From Mesorhizobium sp. CA14 (GTDB lineage: Bacteria; Pseudomonadota; Alphaproteobacteria; Rhizobiales; Rhizobiaceae), in contig NZ_JAIUHR010000005.1 in the NCBI RefSeq assembly GCF_020165195.1, positions 186,001-250,000 on the forward strand: a stretch of 64,000 nt of DNA. Direction: 5' to 3'. Positions within the stretch are counted from its first letter, which is position 1. Each line of letters opens with the position of its first letter. The notes below the pieces were generated by a model that had not been told where the DNA came from, did no database searches, and worked only from the letters and a program-made list of their open reading frames with translations. A program made the position numbers and the translations under genes. This document shows positions 8,524-16,881 of the stretch, one piece after another.

Positions 8524-8969
8524 AGGCCATGGCAGCAAGAAAGAAGAAGGTCCAGATTTCCGTCTATCTCGATCCTGCCGTGATGGCCTTGCTGGTCGAC
8601 TATGCCGCCCGGCGCGATCGCTCGCAGTCGCTCATTGCTGAAGCAGCGATCGCCTCGTTCCTCTCTCCGGATGCAGACGCGCAACGCGAGGCGGCGATCT
8701 CCAAACGTCTCGACCGGATCGATCGCCGGATTGCGCGGTTGGAGCGCGATGTCGGCATTTCGGTTGAAACGCACGCGGTCTTCATCCGCTTCTGGCTCGC
8801 CACCACTCCGGCCTTGCCTGAGCCGCTGGCCCAGGCGGCGCGCGCCAAGGCAAGCGAGCGTTATGACGCCTTCGTTTCCGCACTTGGCAGGCGGCTGGCC
8901 AAGGGGCCGAGCTTGCGGCAGGAAATCCCCGAGGACGTCGTGCCATCCGGCGATCCCGAGCGACAGTGA
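8520..8969 (+). CDS. CopG-like ribbon-helix-helix protein
   Basis: A 149-residue protein starting at a GTG that overlaps the traG stop (ATG 8529 is the alternative). The N-terminus (KKVQISVYLDPAVMALLVDYAARRDRSQSLIAEAAI) has the ribbon-helix-helix pattern of CopG-type DNA-binding proteins. A probable coiled coil (KRLDRIDRRIARLERDV) follows, then a helical region (FIRFWLATTPALPEPL). It is encoded between traG and trb genes in related conjugation loci, where its role is not established. Regulation of the transfer genes is an inference from the fold. Confidence 0.8.
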   Translation: MKAMAARKKKVQISVYLDPAVMALLVDYAARRDRSQSLIAEAAIASFLSPDADAQREAAISKRLDRIDRRIARLERDVGISVETHAVFIRFWLATTPALPEPLAQAARAKASERYDAFVSALGRRLAKGPSLRQEIPEDVVPSGDPERQ

Positions 8970-9057
8970 TATGAGGGTCTGCGGGCGAAGGCGCCGCCCG
9001 GGCCGCGCGGCTCGTTAGGTCCTGCGATTGCTGGACGTCTTCCCGTTGCCGAACCGG

Positions 9058-9930
9058 TCAGTTGGGGGCTCCGCACAACTGCGAGGTCGTCAATCCTGGC
9101 GGCACGTTTTCCGTGGGACCAAATCCGTACCTCGCCATGATGGTGGCAATCGTGCCGTTCGACATGATCTTGGCCAGCCCCTGATTGTAGAGGTCGCGCA
9201 GGTCACGATCATCCTTCCTGAAGGCGATCGCGACGTAGCTGATCGACTTCTCGTCGGTCGTGAATGGGGTGGCGCGCTCCAGATCGGGGCTCTTTTTACC
9301 GGCCAGCAGCCCGATCGCCGTCGGGGAAGAAAACACCGCGGCGTCGATGCGGCCGGCGCGCAGTGCCGCGATGTTGGTCTCGATGTCGGGAAACTGCAGG
9401 ATGCGATCCTGAGGGACGCCCTCGGCCATGGCGTTCTGGATGACGTTGCTGCCACGCCCGCCGCCCATGATGGTCTCGGCCTTCTTGGCAAGATCCGCAT
9501 AGCTATGAATCGCCTTTGGGTTGCCGGCGAGTACGATCGCCGCGTCCATCTGCCTCAGGTCGGGAGCGCCGAAGGCGACCTGCTGGCATCGCGGCGGCGT
9601 TATCGACAGGCCGGACGCCACGGCGTCGAAACGGCCTGCCATCAAGCCAGGGATCAATGCGCCGAACTCGGTGACCTGGAAGTCGATCTGCTTGACGCCG
9701 AGGTCGGCGAACGCCGCTCTGAGCAGGTCCGGGTGCCAGCCGAGCAACTCGCCGGTTTCTTCCTTCTTGTAACCCCATGGCGCGCGGTTGTGGATGCCGA
9801 TCACGATCCTGCCCTCTCTCAAGACGCGTTCCTTTGTCGTTTCCGCCGTGGCCGGCAGCACAGATCCGACAATCGCGGCATAGGCGATGCAGGCCAGGCC
9901 AATGGCGGCCGATCGGGCTCGAAATTTCAT
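9058..9930 (-). CDS. Polar amino-acid ABC transporter substrate-binding protein
   Basis: Periplasmic binding protein of the bacterial SBP-3 family, 290 residues from ATG 9930. A signal peptide of about 29 residues ends in the ATAET region. The mature part begins TKERVLREGRIVIGIHNRAPWGY, with family landmarks LLGWHPDLLRAAF, FDAVASGLSITPPR and VIQNAMAEG. It resembles the binding proteins of ectoine and other polar solutes, but the ligand cannot be read from sequence. It stands alone; the matching ATPase and two permeases are at 22146-24230. A near-identical 18-bp motif upstream of both suggests they are one system under one control. Confidence 0.85.
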   Translation of the reverse strand: MKFRARSAAIGLACIAYAAIVGSVLPATAETTKERVLREGRIVIGIHNRAPWGYKKEETGELLGWHPDLLRAAFADLGVKQIDFQVTEFGALIPGLMAGRFDAVASGLSITPPRCQQVAFGAPDLRQMDAAIVLAGNPKAIHSYADLAKKAETIMGGGRGSNVIQNAMAEGVPQDRILQFPDIETNIAALRAGRIDAAVFSSPTAIGLLAGKKSPDLERATPFTTDEKSISYVAIAFRKDDRDLRDLYNQGLAKIMSNGTIATIMARYGFGPTENVPPGLTTSQLCGAPN

Positions 9931-10032
9931 CGTGCAGTCCTCCCGTGAGATTGAGTTGCGCGCAGGGGTCCGACCCCAGCCCTTCAACGCTACGTTGAGG
10001 GTCGCTCGTTCGTCAATATAGATATACAAAAT

Positions 10033-10050
10033 ATGTACAAAATATTGCGA
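10033..10050. promoter_or_regulatory. Shared upstream motif, copy 1 (binding-protein gene)
   Basis: The sequence ATGTACAAAATATTGCGA lies about 105 bp upstream of the binding-protein start. It is identical at 17 of 18 positions and in the same orientation to a copy at 24435-24452 upstream of the permease operon. Surrounding bases are AT-rich in an otherwise GC-rich window (GATATACAAAATATGTAC). It may be an operator or part of the promoter. The rest of the 9931-10246 gap shows nothing else. Confidence 0.6.
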
Positions 10051-10246
10051 CCACGAGAAGCGGCTCGCCGCTGGAGTGACCGTTAAGCGAATAAGGCACG
10101 GCGCACGATCATCGCCTACAAGGTCTAGGGGCTTCAGAGGCAGCAGCCGACCGCGTCGGCGGCCGACAATCATATTCAATTTTGCTAAAATCTCCGGAAC
10201 CGATTGCTCCGGCCCGGTTTGAATCCCGGTTCAGGAGTTCGAGTGC

Positions 10247-12016
10247 ATGCGTAAATCGACCGGTCACCTCGCCTTCATCGAATTCCAATCACCGACGCTG
10301 GTCGAGAACGCTCCTGCCGACACGGACTGGCTGCACGAAATCAAATACGATGGCTACCGGACCGAGCTTATCGTTGAAGGTGGCGCGGCACGTGCCTTCA
10401 CTCGTCGCGGCTATGACTGGTCGCATCGATACAAGCGTATCGTTCAGGCGGCGGCGAACCTGCCGGTCCGATCCGCGATCATTGACGGAGAAGCTGTGGT
10501 TCTCGGCAACACCGGCCTGCCGGATTTCCAAGCTCTCGAGCGGGAGCTCGGAAATCCGAACTCGCCGAAGCTCATGTTCTTTGCGTTCGATCTTTTGCAC
10601 CTCAACGGCCGCGACCTTCGACAGCAGCCGCTGATTGAGCGCAAAGCTGCGCTGCACAGGCTCCTGCAGGAAACGGCTCCAACACTGACCTATGCCGAAC
10701 ACCTGGAAATCAGCGGCAGTGAAGTTTTCGACCATGCCTGCCGCATGGGCCTGGAGGGCATCGTCTCAAAGCGGGCTGACTCTCCCTACCGCTCCGGTGT
10801 GCAAGCGAGCTGGCTCAAGGTGAAATGCGTCAAGAGCGACACGTTCCCGATTGTCGCTTTCGTCGAAAAGCTTGGCGCGCAGCCACGCCGCATTGCTTCG
10901 CTCTATATCGGCAGATGGCAGGGCGAGCGGCTGCTCTATGCTGGAAAGGCGCAAAGCGGCTATACGCTGGAGGCAGCCCGGCGGGTTCGCGAGCGGCTTG
11001 ATCCGCTCATCATCAGCAAATCACCCCTCTCGGAGCCCATCAAAAAACCCAAGGCAACGTGGGTCCGGCCGGAGGTGCTGGCGGAGGTGCAGTTCAGTGG
11101 CGTGACGGACCGGGGCATCTTGCGCGAGGCCGTGTTCAAGGGATTGCGCGAGGATCTCCAGGTGATCCCGGCGAAGCCGCCGTCGCCCTCCAAGCGCAGG
11201 TTGGGGGGCCAACATGGCGTTCCTCGCGAGAACATTCTCCAGTTGCTACCCGATGCTGTTGCACCTTCCAAGGAAGAGCTTGCGGGCTACTGGCAGCGAG
11301 TGGCCGACCGAGCGCTGATCCATTTGGGACGAAGGCCACTGAAGCTGGTACGTCATGCGCACGGGGCCATCTTCTATCACAAGGGACCGCTCCCTCCGAT
11401 ACCAGGACCGGTGCACCAGCTACGCGTTCAGAAGCGCGAGGGCGGCGAAGGTGTTCGGGTCTGGGTAGACGATCTCGACGGGCTGCTTGGGTTGGTGGAA
11501 ATGGACGCTGTCGAGTTACACCCTTGGAACGCCACTGTTGACGACATCGAGCATCCAGATCAGCTCGTGCTCGACCTCGATCCGGGCGAAGGCGTGCCAT
11601 GGGATGCGGTGATCGAGGCGGCGCTGTCGCTACGTGACATCATGGAAGCAGCTGGCTTGCGGAGCTGGCCGAAGGTCACCGGGGGCAAAGGCATTCACCT
11701 GACGGCTCCGCTGGCTTCGGGTGTGACCCACGACAGGGCGCGGCAACTGGCCAAATCGCTCGCCCAGCGGCTCATCGATGCCAAGCCGGACCGTTACCTT
11801 TTGTCAGCCGATCCAGCAGCCCGACGGGGTCGCATTTTCCTCGACTATCTTCGCAACGGGCGCGGCAATACTGCAGTCGGTACGTTCTCGCCACGAGCGC
11901 GGCCCGGCTTTCCTATTGCCCATCCTGTCACATGGACGCAGATCGAGCGGGGAATCCGGCCGGACGCCTTCACCATCGACCATCCATTCAGGGCTGCTGT
12001 TCGAAAGGCAGCGTAG
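10247..12016 (+). CDS. ligD: ATP-dependent DNA ligase D (ligase plus polymerase domains)
   Basis: End-joining enzyme that normally works with Ku in bacterial non-homologous end joining. The 589-residue protein has an N-terminal ligase domain with the adenylation motif KYDGYR (Lys33), EGIVSKR and WLKVKC. A C-terminal polymerase/primase domain contains the metal-binding DLDPGEG (about 443-449), KVTGGKGIHL and RGRIFLDYLRNGRGNT. The 3'-phosphoesterase domain found in many LigD proteins is absent, a known variant architecture. No ku gene is visible in the window, so it may serve a Ku encoded elsewhere. It is a lone gene on the plus strand in the cargo segment. Confidence 0.93.
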   Translation: MRKSTGHLAFIEFQSPTLVENAPADTDWLHEIKYDGYRTELIVEGGAARAFTRRGYDWSHRYKRIVQAAANLPVRSAIIDGEAVVLGNTGLPDFQALERELGNPNSPKLMFFAFDLLHLNGRDLRQQPLIERKAALHRLLQETAPTLTYAEHLEISGSEVFDHACRMGLEGIVSKRADSPYRSGVQASWLKVKCVKSDTFPIVAFVEKLGAQPRRIASLYIGRWQGERLLYAGKAQSGYTLEAARRVRERLDPLIISKSPLSEPIKKPKATWVRPEVLAEVQFSGVTDRGILREAVFKGLREDLQVIPAKPPSPSKRRLGGQHGVPRENILQLLPDAVAPSKEELAGYWQRVADRALIHLGRRPLKLVRHAHGAIFYHKGPLPPIPGPVHQLRVQKREGGEGVRVWVDDLDGLLGLVEMDAVELHPWNATVDDIEHPDQLVLDLDPGEGVPWDAVIEAALSLRDIMEAAGLRSWPKVTGGKGIHLTAPLASGVTHDRARQLAKSLAQRLIDAKPDRYLLSADPAARRGRIFLDYLRNGRGNTAVGTFSPRARPGFPIAHPVTWTQIERGIRPDAFTIDHPFRAAVRKAA

Positions 12017-12323
12017 TGAGAAGCCGCTTAACTTGCGGCGCTCAGTTCATCCTTCTGGAAGCGAAGGCGAGTAACCACGCGGCCTAATGACGTTGAAGAC
12101 CTCGCCACTTCTATGCCGATCACGTGCGCTTGCGAAAAGCCACAGAACCGGCGGTCCAGCCATGCATCCAGTAAGCGAGCCCGCAGAGCGCCATCAGTTA
12201 TGCGTGGCCAAAGCACCAATTTGGTCCAGGCGCAACATCCGAGGATCGTGTGCGTTCTTTAAATTGGAGAGCTGCGGCCGATCTGCCGTATCTCATGCGA
12301 TGACAGGTCGGAGGCGGCCAGAA
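12017..12323. other. Intergenic stretch, nothing recognised
   Basis: I see no gene, RNA or clear repeat here. Frames on both strands give translations without a family signature. Confidence 0.4.
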
Positions 12324-12761
12324 ATGTCCAAGTTCAAAGAGGCCCTTGAGCGGGGCAAGAAAGCTCACCATCGGCAGGACGAGAACGCGGATGGGAATAC
12401 TCCAAAGGTGGACTTTGGCACCCAAGCCAGAGCTTGGCTAAAGGAGGTCGTCGTTGCCTCGTTGGAAACGGCCAAGGCAGACGTGGCGGGAGAGGTGACC
12501 ATCGATGTAAACCCCATGCCGCGCCGCGAGGCTAGCGCCATTGCGCCGTCTGTTGAATTCCGAATTTACGGGAACGGAGCAGGCGAGAAAAGCCACGCAA
12601 GGGCGTTCAGGGTCAGCGTTTCGATAAGTGGGGAGGCGTCAGTTTCTGCACCCGGCATGGTGGCGGAAGATATAGGAAGCATTGCGGATAAGTCTGACCA
12701 AAGATTCCGCCACCTGCTGGCGAAATTGATCGAGGTTGCGGCCAGGGACGGACGATCTTGA
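12324..12761 (+). CDS. Hypothetical protein (145 aa)
   Basis: Not recognised. The start at ATG 12324 (MSKFKEALERGKKAHHR) has GGAGG upstream. The first 50 residues are basic and hydrophilic. The rest looks like a compact mixed alpha/beta domain (VEFRIYGNG, HARAFRVSVSISG). No signal peptide or membrane segment is visible. Codon use is similar to its neighbours. It stands alone between ligD and the Lrp regulator. Confidence 0.6.
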   Translation: MSKFKEALERGKKAHHRQDENADGNTPKVDFGTQARAWLKEVVVASLETAKADVAGEVTIDVNPMPRREASAIAPSVEFRIYGNGAGEKSHARAFRVSVSISGEASVSAPGMVAEDIGSIADKSDQRFRHLLAKLIEVAARDGRS

Positions 12762-12839
12762 GGTGCATCCGCGCTCGATCAGCGCAAGGTCACGCAGACC
12801 GGCTGCCGCCGCAATGGCCGTCGCAGAATACTTGCTCGA

Positions 12840-13307
12840 TCAGACGGGCAGAACTTCCGAGCGCTTGACCTGACCCAGGGCGAAACTGCTTTCGATCGAA
12901 GCGATGTTATCCAGCCGCGTCAGCTTGTCCTTGATGAACCGCTCATAGGCCTCGAGGTCGCGCACCACGATGCGCATCAGGTAGTCGCGCTGGCCGGTCA
13001 TCAGATAGCAGTCGACCACCTCCGGCCAGCGCAGCACGGCTTGCGAGAAGCGGTCGAGATCGTCCTCGCGTTGCCGTTCAAGCTTGATCGACGCGAAAGC
13101 GCTGATCGGCAGGCCGAGCTTCTTCTGGTCGACGACCGCGGTGTAGCCCTTGATGACGCCGGCGTTCTCCAGGAGCCTGACGCGCCGCGCGCAAGGGGAG
13201 GGCGAAAGACCGACGGCTTCGGCGAGGTCGTTCGAAGTCGCCTTGGCGTTCTTCTGCAGCGCGGCGATGATCTTCAGGTCGATTGCGTCAAGCGCTGGAT
13301 TTGGCAT
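12840..13307 (-). CDS. Lrp/AsnC-family transcriptional regulator
   Basis: A 155-residue feast/famine regulator. The N-terminal HTH is typical (DAIDLKIIAALQKNAKATSNDLAEAVGLSPSPCARRVRLLE), and the C-terminal ligand-binding RAM domain includes VVDCYLMTGQRDYLMRIVV. It is divergent from the E1-like dehydrogenase gene, with a perfect dyad between them, so it most likely controls that operon in response to an amino acid. Pseudomonas putida uses an Lrp-type protein beside an E1-like gene for methionine breakdown (mdeR-mdeB), a comparison made from memory. The effector here is unknown. Confidence 0.92.
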   Translation of the reverse strand: MPNPALDAIDLKIIAALQKNAKATSNDLAEAVGLSPSPCARRVRLLENAGVIKGYTAVVDQKKLGLPISAFASIKLERQREDDLDRFSQAVLRWPEVVDCYLMTGQRDYLMRIVVRDLEAYERFIKDKLTRLDNIASIESSFALGQVKRSEVLPV

Positions 13308-13330
13308 CGTTCCCTCTTTTGGGCGTCGTT

Positions 13331-13349
13331 ATTGGCTGGGTCAGCCAAT
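13331..13349. promoter_or_regulatory. Perfect inverted repeat between lrp-like gene and E1 operon
   Basis: ATTGGCTG, three bases, then CAGCCAAT form a perfect 8-bp dyad 24 bp upstream of the regulator start and about 85 bp upstream of the E1 start. Position and symmetry fit a binding site for the Lrp-type regulator acting on itself and on the divergent operon. This is inference. Confidence 0.55.
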
Positions 13350-13433
13350 ATCATCGATCGCTTTGCGCAAGAATAGCCACATTCGGAAGGTCGACCCAGG
13401 TATCGTTGAGCCGCGATTTCACGGGAGCCGACG

Positions 13434-15815
13434 ATGACGATCCTTTCCGAGCTTGAACGCAAGGTCCTCTGGCTGGCCGTCTGGATGATCCACTACGCCA
13501 ATCACCTTCGGGACTCGACGGACGGCCTCAAGGTCGGCGGCCACCAAGCCTCGTCGGCGTCCGCCTCGACCTTGATGACGGCGCTCTATTTCAAGATCCT
13601 GAGGCCGCAGGACCGCGTCGCCGTCAAGCCGCATGCCAGCCCGGTTTTCCATGCCATACAGTATTTGTTCGGCAAGCAGACGCTCGAGCAGCTGCAGAAT
13701 TTTCGTGGGTATCGCGGCGCGCAATCCTACCCGTCCCGAACCAAGGATATCGACGACGTCGATTTCTCGACCGGGTCGGTTGGACTGGGCGTGGCGCAGA
13801 CCCTGTTCTCCTCCCTGGTCCAGGATTATGTCAGGGCAAAAGGCTGGAAGACCGATCGGCCGGAAGGCCGGATGGTCGCCCTGCTCGGCGACGCCGAAAT
13901 GGATGAAGGCAATATCTTCGAGGCACTTCTCGAGGGCTGGAAGCACGGCCTGCGCAACACCTGGTGGGTCGTCGATTACAACAGGCAGAGCCTCGACGCG
14001 GTGGTGCGCGAAGGCCTGTGGCAGCGTTTCGAATCCATCTTTCGCAACTTCGGCTGGGATGTGGTGATCCTGAAACATGGGACGTTGCAACAGGCCGCCT
14101 TCGAGGAGGAGGGCGGCGAAAAGCTGCGGACTTGGATCGACGCATGCCCCAATCAGCTCTATTCCGCGCTGACCTTCCAGGGCGGCACTGCATGGCGCAG
14201 GCGTCTGCTGGACGATCTGGGCGATCAGGGACCGGTCAGCCGTCTGATCGAGAAGCGCAGCGACGAAGACCTTGCGGCCCTGATGGCAAACCTCGGCGGC
14301 CACGATCTGGCGAGCATCATCGATGCCTTCGAGGAAGCGCGCGGGCATGATCGCCCGACCTGCTTCATAGCCTATACGATCAAGGGCTTCGGCCTGCCGC
14401 TCGCCGGCCACAAGGACAACCACGCCGGATTGATGACACCGGCGCAAGTCGACGCGCTGCGGCAAGGCATGGGAGTCCGCGAGGGCCGCGAATGGGACAT
14501 GTTCGAGGGCCTCGCCTACGAGGAGAGCGCGATACGATCCTTCCTCGCGTCCACGCCTTTCGCGCAGGCAGCCCCGCGTCGTCACAAAGCCCCAGCTATT
14601 CCGGTGCCGGCGCGCATCAGCTTTGCCGCTCAGCCGTTCATGTCGACACAACAAGGCTTCGGGCTTTTGATGCACGAGATCGCAAAGTCGGACAGCGATT
14701 TTGCAAGCCGCGTCGTCACGACGTCACCCGACGTGACTGTCTCGACCAATCTCGGCGCCTGGGTAAACAAGCGGGGTCTGTTCGCGCCCGGCGATCAGGC
14801 GGACATTTTCCGCGAGGAGCGCATTCCCTCCACCTTCAACTGGACGTTTGCGCCGTCGGGACAGCATTTCGAACTGGGCATCTCCGAGATGAACCTTTTC
14901 ACGATGCTTTCGGCGCTCGGCCTGTCGCACTCGCTTCACGGTGAGCGCCTGCTTCCGGTCGGCACGCTCTACGATCCCTTCATCGAGCGCGGGCTCGATG
15001 CGCTCAACTATGCCTGTTACCAGGACGCCCGCTTTATTCTGGCGGCGACGCCCTCCGGCGTGACGCTGGCTCCCGAAGGCGGAGCGCATCAGTCGATCGC
15101 CACGCCGCTGATCGGTATGGCGCAGGACGGTCTGGCGACGTTCGAGCCGGCCTATGTCGATGAGCTGGCAATCATCCTGCGTTGGGCATTCGACTATATG
15201 CAGCGTACCGGCGAAGCGGAACCTGACGACCATACCTCGCTGCGCGATCAGACCGGAGGTTCGGTCTACTTGAGGCTCTCGACGCGCTCGATCGAGCAGC
15301 CGACGCGCCCGATGGAAAGCAAGCTGGCGCGCGACATCGTCGATGGCGCCTACTGGCTGCGCAACCCCGGGCCGAACGCCGAGCTGGTGATAGCTTATAC
15401 TGGGGCAGTCGCGCCGGAAGCGGTACAGGCGCTGGGTTTGATGGCCGGCGATCGCCGCGATATCGGGCTTCTGGCCGTGACCTCGGCCGATCGGCTGAAC
15501 GCCGGCTGGTCAGCCGCCGCCCGGGCGCGCCAGTACGGCCATCCGCGCGCCTCAAGTCATGTCGAGCGGCTTCTGGCCGGTCTTCCGGCTTCCTGCGCCA
15601 TCGTGACGGTGTTGGACGGGCATCCCGCGACGCTCGCCTGGCTGGGATCGGTCCACGGCCACCGTACACGCGCGTTGGGGGTTGAGCATTTCGGCCAGAC
15701 CGGCACGATCGCGGATCTCTACCGGCATTACGCGATCGACGCACAGGGTATCTTGGCTGCGGCGCAATCGGTTTCGATCGGCCGGCCGCTGAGGCACCTC
15801 GGCTCCGCCGCCTGA
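13434..15815 (+). CDS. Pyruvate dehydrogenase E1-like (homodimeric type) 2-oxoacid dehydrogenase
   Basis: TPP-dependent enzyme of 793 residues related to AceE and transketolases. The TPP motif is seen as GDAEMDEG (152-159) through Asn183 (DYNRQ). HASP, STGSVGLGV and the pyrimidine-domain region (FELGISEMNLFTMLSALGLS) are also typical. AceE-type enzymes decarboxylate pyruvate for acyl transfer, and some homologues such as MdeB are linked to 2-oxobutyrate. It is shorter than the usual AceE of about 890 residues. No E2 or E3 subunit gene is nearby. It leads a rightward group with the kinase and PLP enzyme and is divergent from the Lrp regulator. That context favours a 2-oxoacid made from an amino acid, but the substrate is not provable here. 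Confidence 0.88.
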   Translation: MTILSELERKVLWLAVWMIHYANHLRDSTDGLKVGGHQASSASASTLMTALYFKILRPQDRVAVKPHASPVFHAIQYLFGKQTLEQLQNFRGYRGAQSYPSRTKDIDDVDFSTGSVGLGVAQTLFSSLVQDYVRAKGWKTDRPEGRMVALLGDAEMDEGNIFEALLEGWKHGLRNTWWVVDYNRQSLDAVVREGLWQRFESIFRNFGWDVVILKHGTLQQAAFEEEGGEKLRTWIDACPNQLYSALTFQGGTAWRRRLLDDLGDQGPVSRLIEKRSDEDLAALMANLGGHDLASIIDAFEEARGHDRPTCFIAYTIKGFGLPLAGHKDNHAGLMTPAQVDALRQGMGVREGREWDMFEGLAYEESAIRSFLASTPFAQAAPRRHKAPAIPVPARISFAAQPFMSTQQGFGLLMHEIAKSDSDFASRVVTTSPDVTVSTNLGAWVNKRGLFAPGDQADIFREERIPSTFNWTFAPSGQHFELGISEMNLFTMLSALGLSHSLHGERLLPVGTLYDPFIERGLDALNYACYQDARFILAATPSGVTLAPEGGAHQSIATPLIGMAQDGLATFEPAYVDELAIILRWAFDYMQRTGEAEPDDHTSLRDQTGGSVYLRLSTRSIEQPTRPMESKLARDIVDGAYWLRNPGPNAELVIAYTGAVAPEAVQALGLMAGDRRDIGLLAVTSADRLNAGWSAAARARQYGHPRASSHVERLLAGLPASCAIVTVLDGHPATLAWLGSVHGHRTRALGVEHFGQTGTIADLYRHYAIDAQGILAAAQSVSIGRPLRHLGSAA

Positions 15816-15942
15816 CGATCGATCACGCGCCTCCCGGCCGGCTCGTTCGATGGCAAGCCGTCAATACCGGAATTCCGTGAGGGCTGTTGTCAGCTGTCGG
15901 CGCCATCCTCCTCCGCTGCGAGAAAGCGTGGGGGAGATTAAC

Positions 15943-16881
15943 ATGGCTGGCGCCGGCGACCTTATGAGCGGTGAAACGCTGCGGTCATCGATCGGGACGG
16001 GAGCGGCGATCGCGCACCACGGCGAACTCATCCAGGGCGTCTTCAAAGATGATGGCGGGCGCCTTCATCGCGGGCTCGTCACGCTGCCGATCGCCGGTTT
16101 GAGGTCCGAGGCCACCTTTGCCAGGAGCGACGATGATGCCGTCATTATCCACCCCGATCATAAGATCAAGGCGTCGGCAGCCGCGCGGCTCACGCTCGAT
16201 TTCTTGAATGTGACCGGCGGTGGCGTGCTGACGCTGCAAAGCTCGATCCCCGTGGGGCACGGGTACGGCTCATCGACCGCGGACGTCGTCGCTTCCATTC
16301 GCGCTGTTGCCGCGGCCCTCAAGGTCCAGTTGCGGCCCTCGACCATCGGGCGTCTCGCCGTTGCCGCCGAGCGCGCCAGCGATGCGATCGCATTCGATGA
16401 GCACGCCGTGCTGTTCGCGCAACGCGAGGGCACCGTGATCGAGAATTTCGGCGGCTCGCTGCCGCCGCTGCTACTGGTCGGGTTCAAGGCGAATGGCGGT
16501 GTCCCGGTCGACACATTGCAGCTGCCGCCGGCGCGCTACGACAGTGCCGAAATCCAGGAATTCGGTGTGCTTCGGGCGCTGGTGGCGCGGGCGGTTTACC
16601 TTCAGGATCCGAATCTTCTCGGACGCGCTGCCTCGGCCAGTGCCTTGATCAGTCAACGGCACTTGCCGAAACAGGGTTTCGACGAGATCGCTGAAATCGC
16701 CAGGCGGGCCGGGGCGTGTGGCGTCCAAGTCGCCCATAGCGGGTCGTTATTTGGTCTGATCTTCGATCTTTTCGCATCAAATCTGAAGCGACGGGCAGCT
16801 TTGGTCGCACAACAGATAAGACGGGCCGGCTTCAAGGAAGTCGAGGTCCATCCGGTCAATGCGGAGGGCTGGGCATGGTGA
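15943..16881 (+). CDS. GHMP-family kinase, PduX-like
   Basis: Small-molecule kinase of 312 residues from ATG 15943, with GGGGGAG upstream; an in-frame ATG at 15964 is also possible. The N-terminal GELIQG (27-32) and following LVTLPI recall PduX-type L-threonine kinases. The ATP-binding motif PVGHGYGSST (103-112) is intact. A glycine-containing C-terminal motif (VAHSGSLFGLIFD) fits motif 3. The substrate is probably an amino acid or related alcohol; threonine, homoserine and serine are candidates. It overlaps the CysK-like gene by seven bases, so kinase product and PLP enzyme substrate are probably the same compound. Confidence 0.82.
   Translation: MAGAGDLMSGETLRSSIGTGAAIAHHGELIQGVFKDDGGRLHRGLVTLPIAGLRSEATFARSDDDAVIIHPDHKIKASAAARLTLDFLNVTGGGVLTLQSSIPVGHGYGSSTADVVASIRAVAAALKVQLRPSTIGRLAVAAERASDAIAFDEHAVLFAQREGTVIENFGGSLPPLLLVGFKANGGVPVDTLQLPPARYDSAEIQEFGVLRALVARAVYLQDPNLLGRAASASALISQRHLPKQGFDEIAEIARRAGACGVQVAHSGSLFGLIFDLFASNLKRRAALVAQQIRRAGFKEVEVHPVNAEGWAW

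Noticed and set aside
8970..9057. Possible attachment site at the left edge of the cargo block
   Set aside because: No direct repeat shared with the 24450-24650 edge could be found by eye.
13434..15815. Large minus-strand open frames opposite the E1-like gene
   Set aside because: They are GC-driven shadow frames with no motifs, while the plus strand encodes a clear TPP enzyme.
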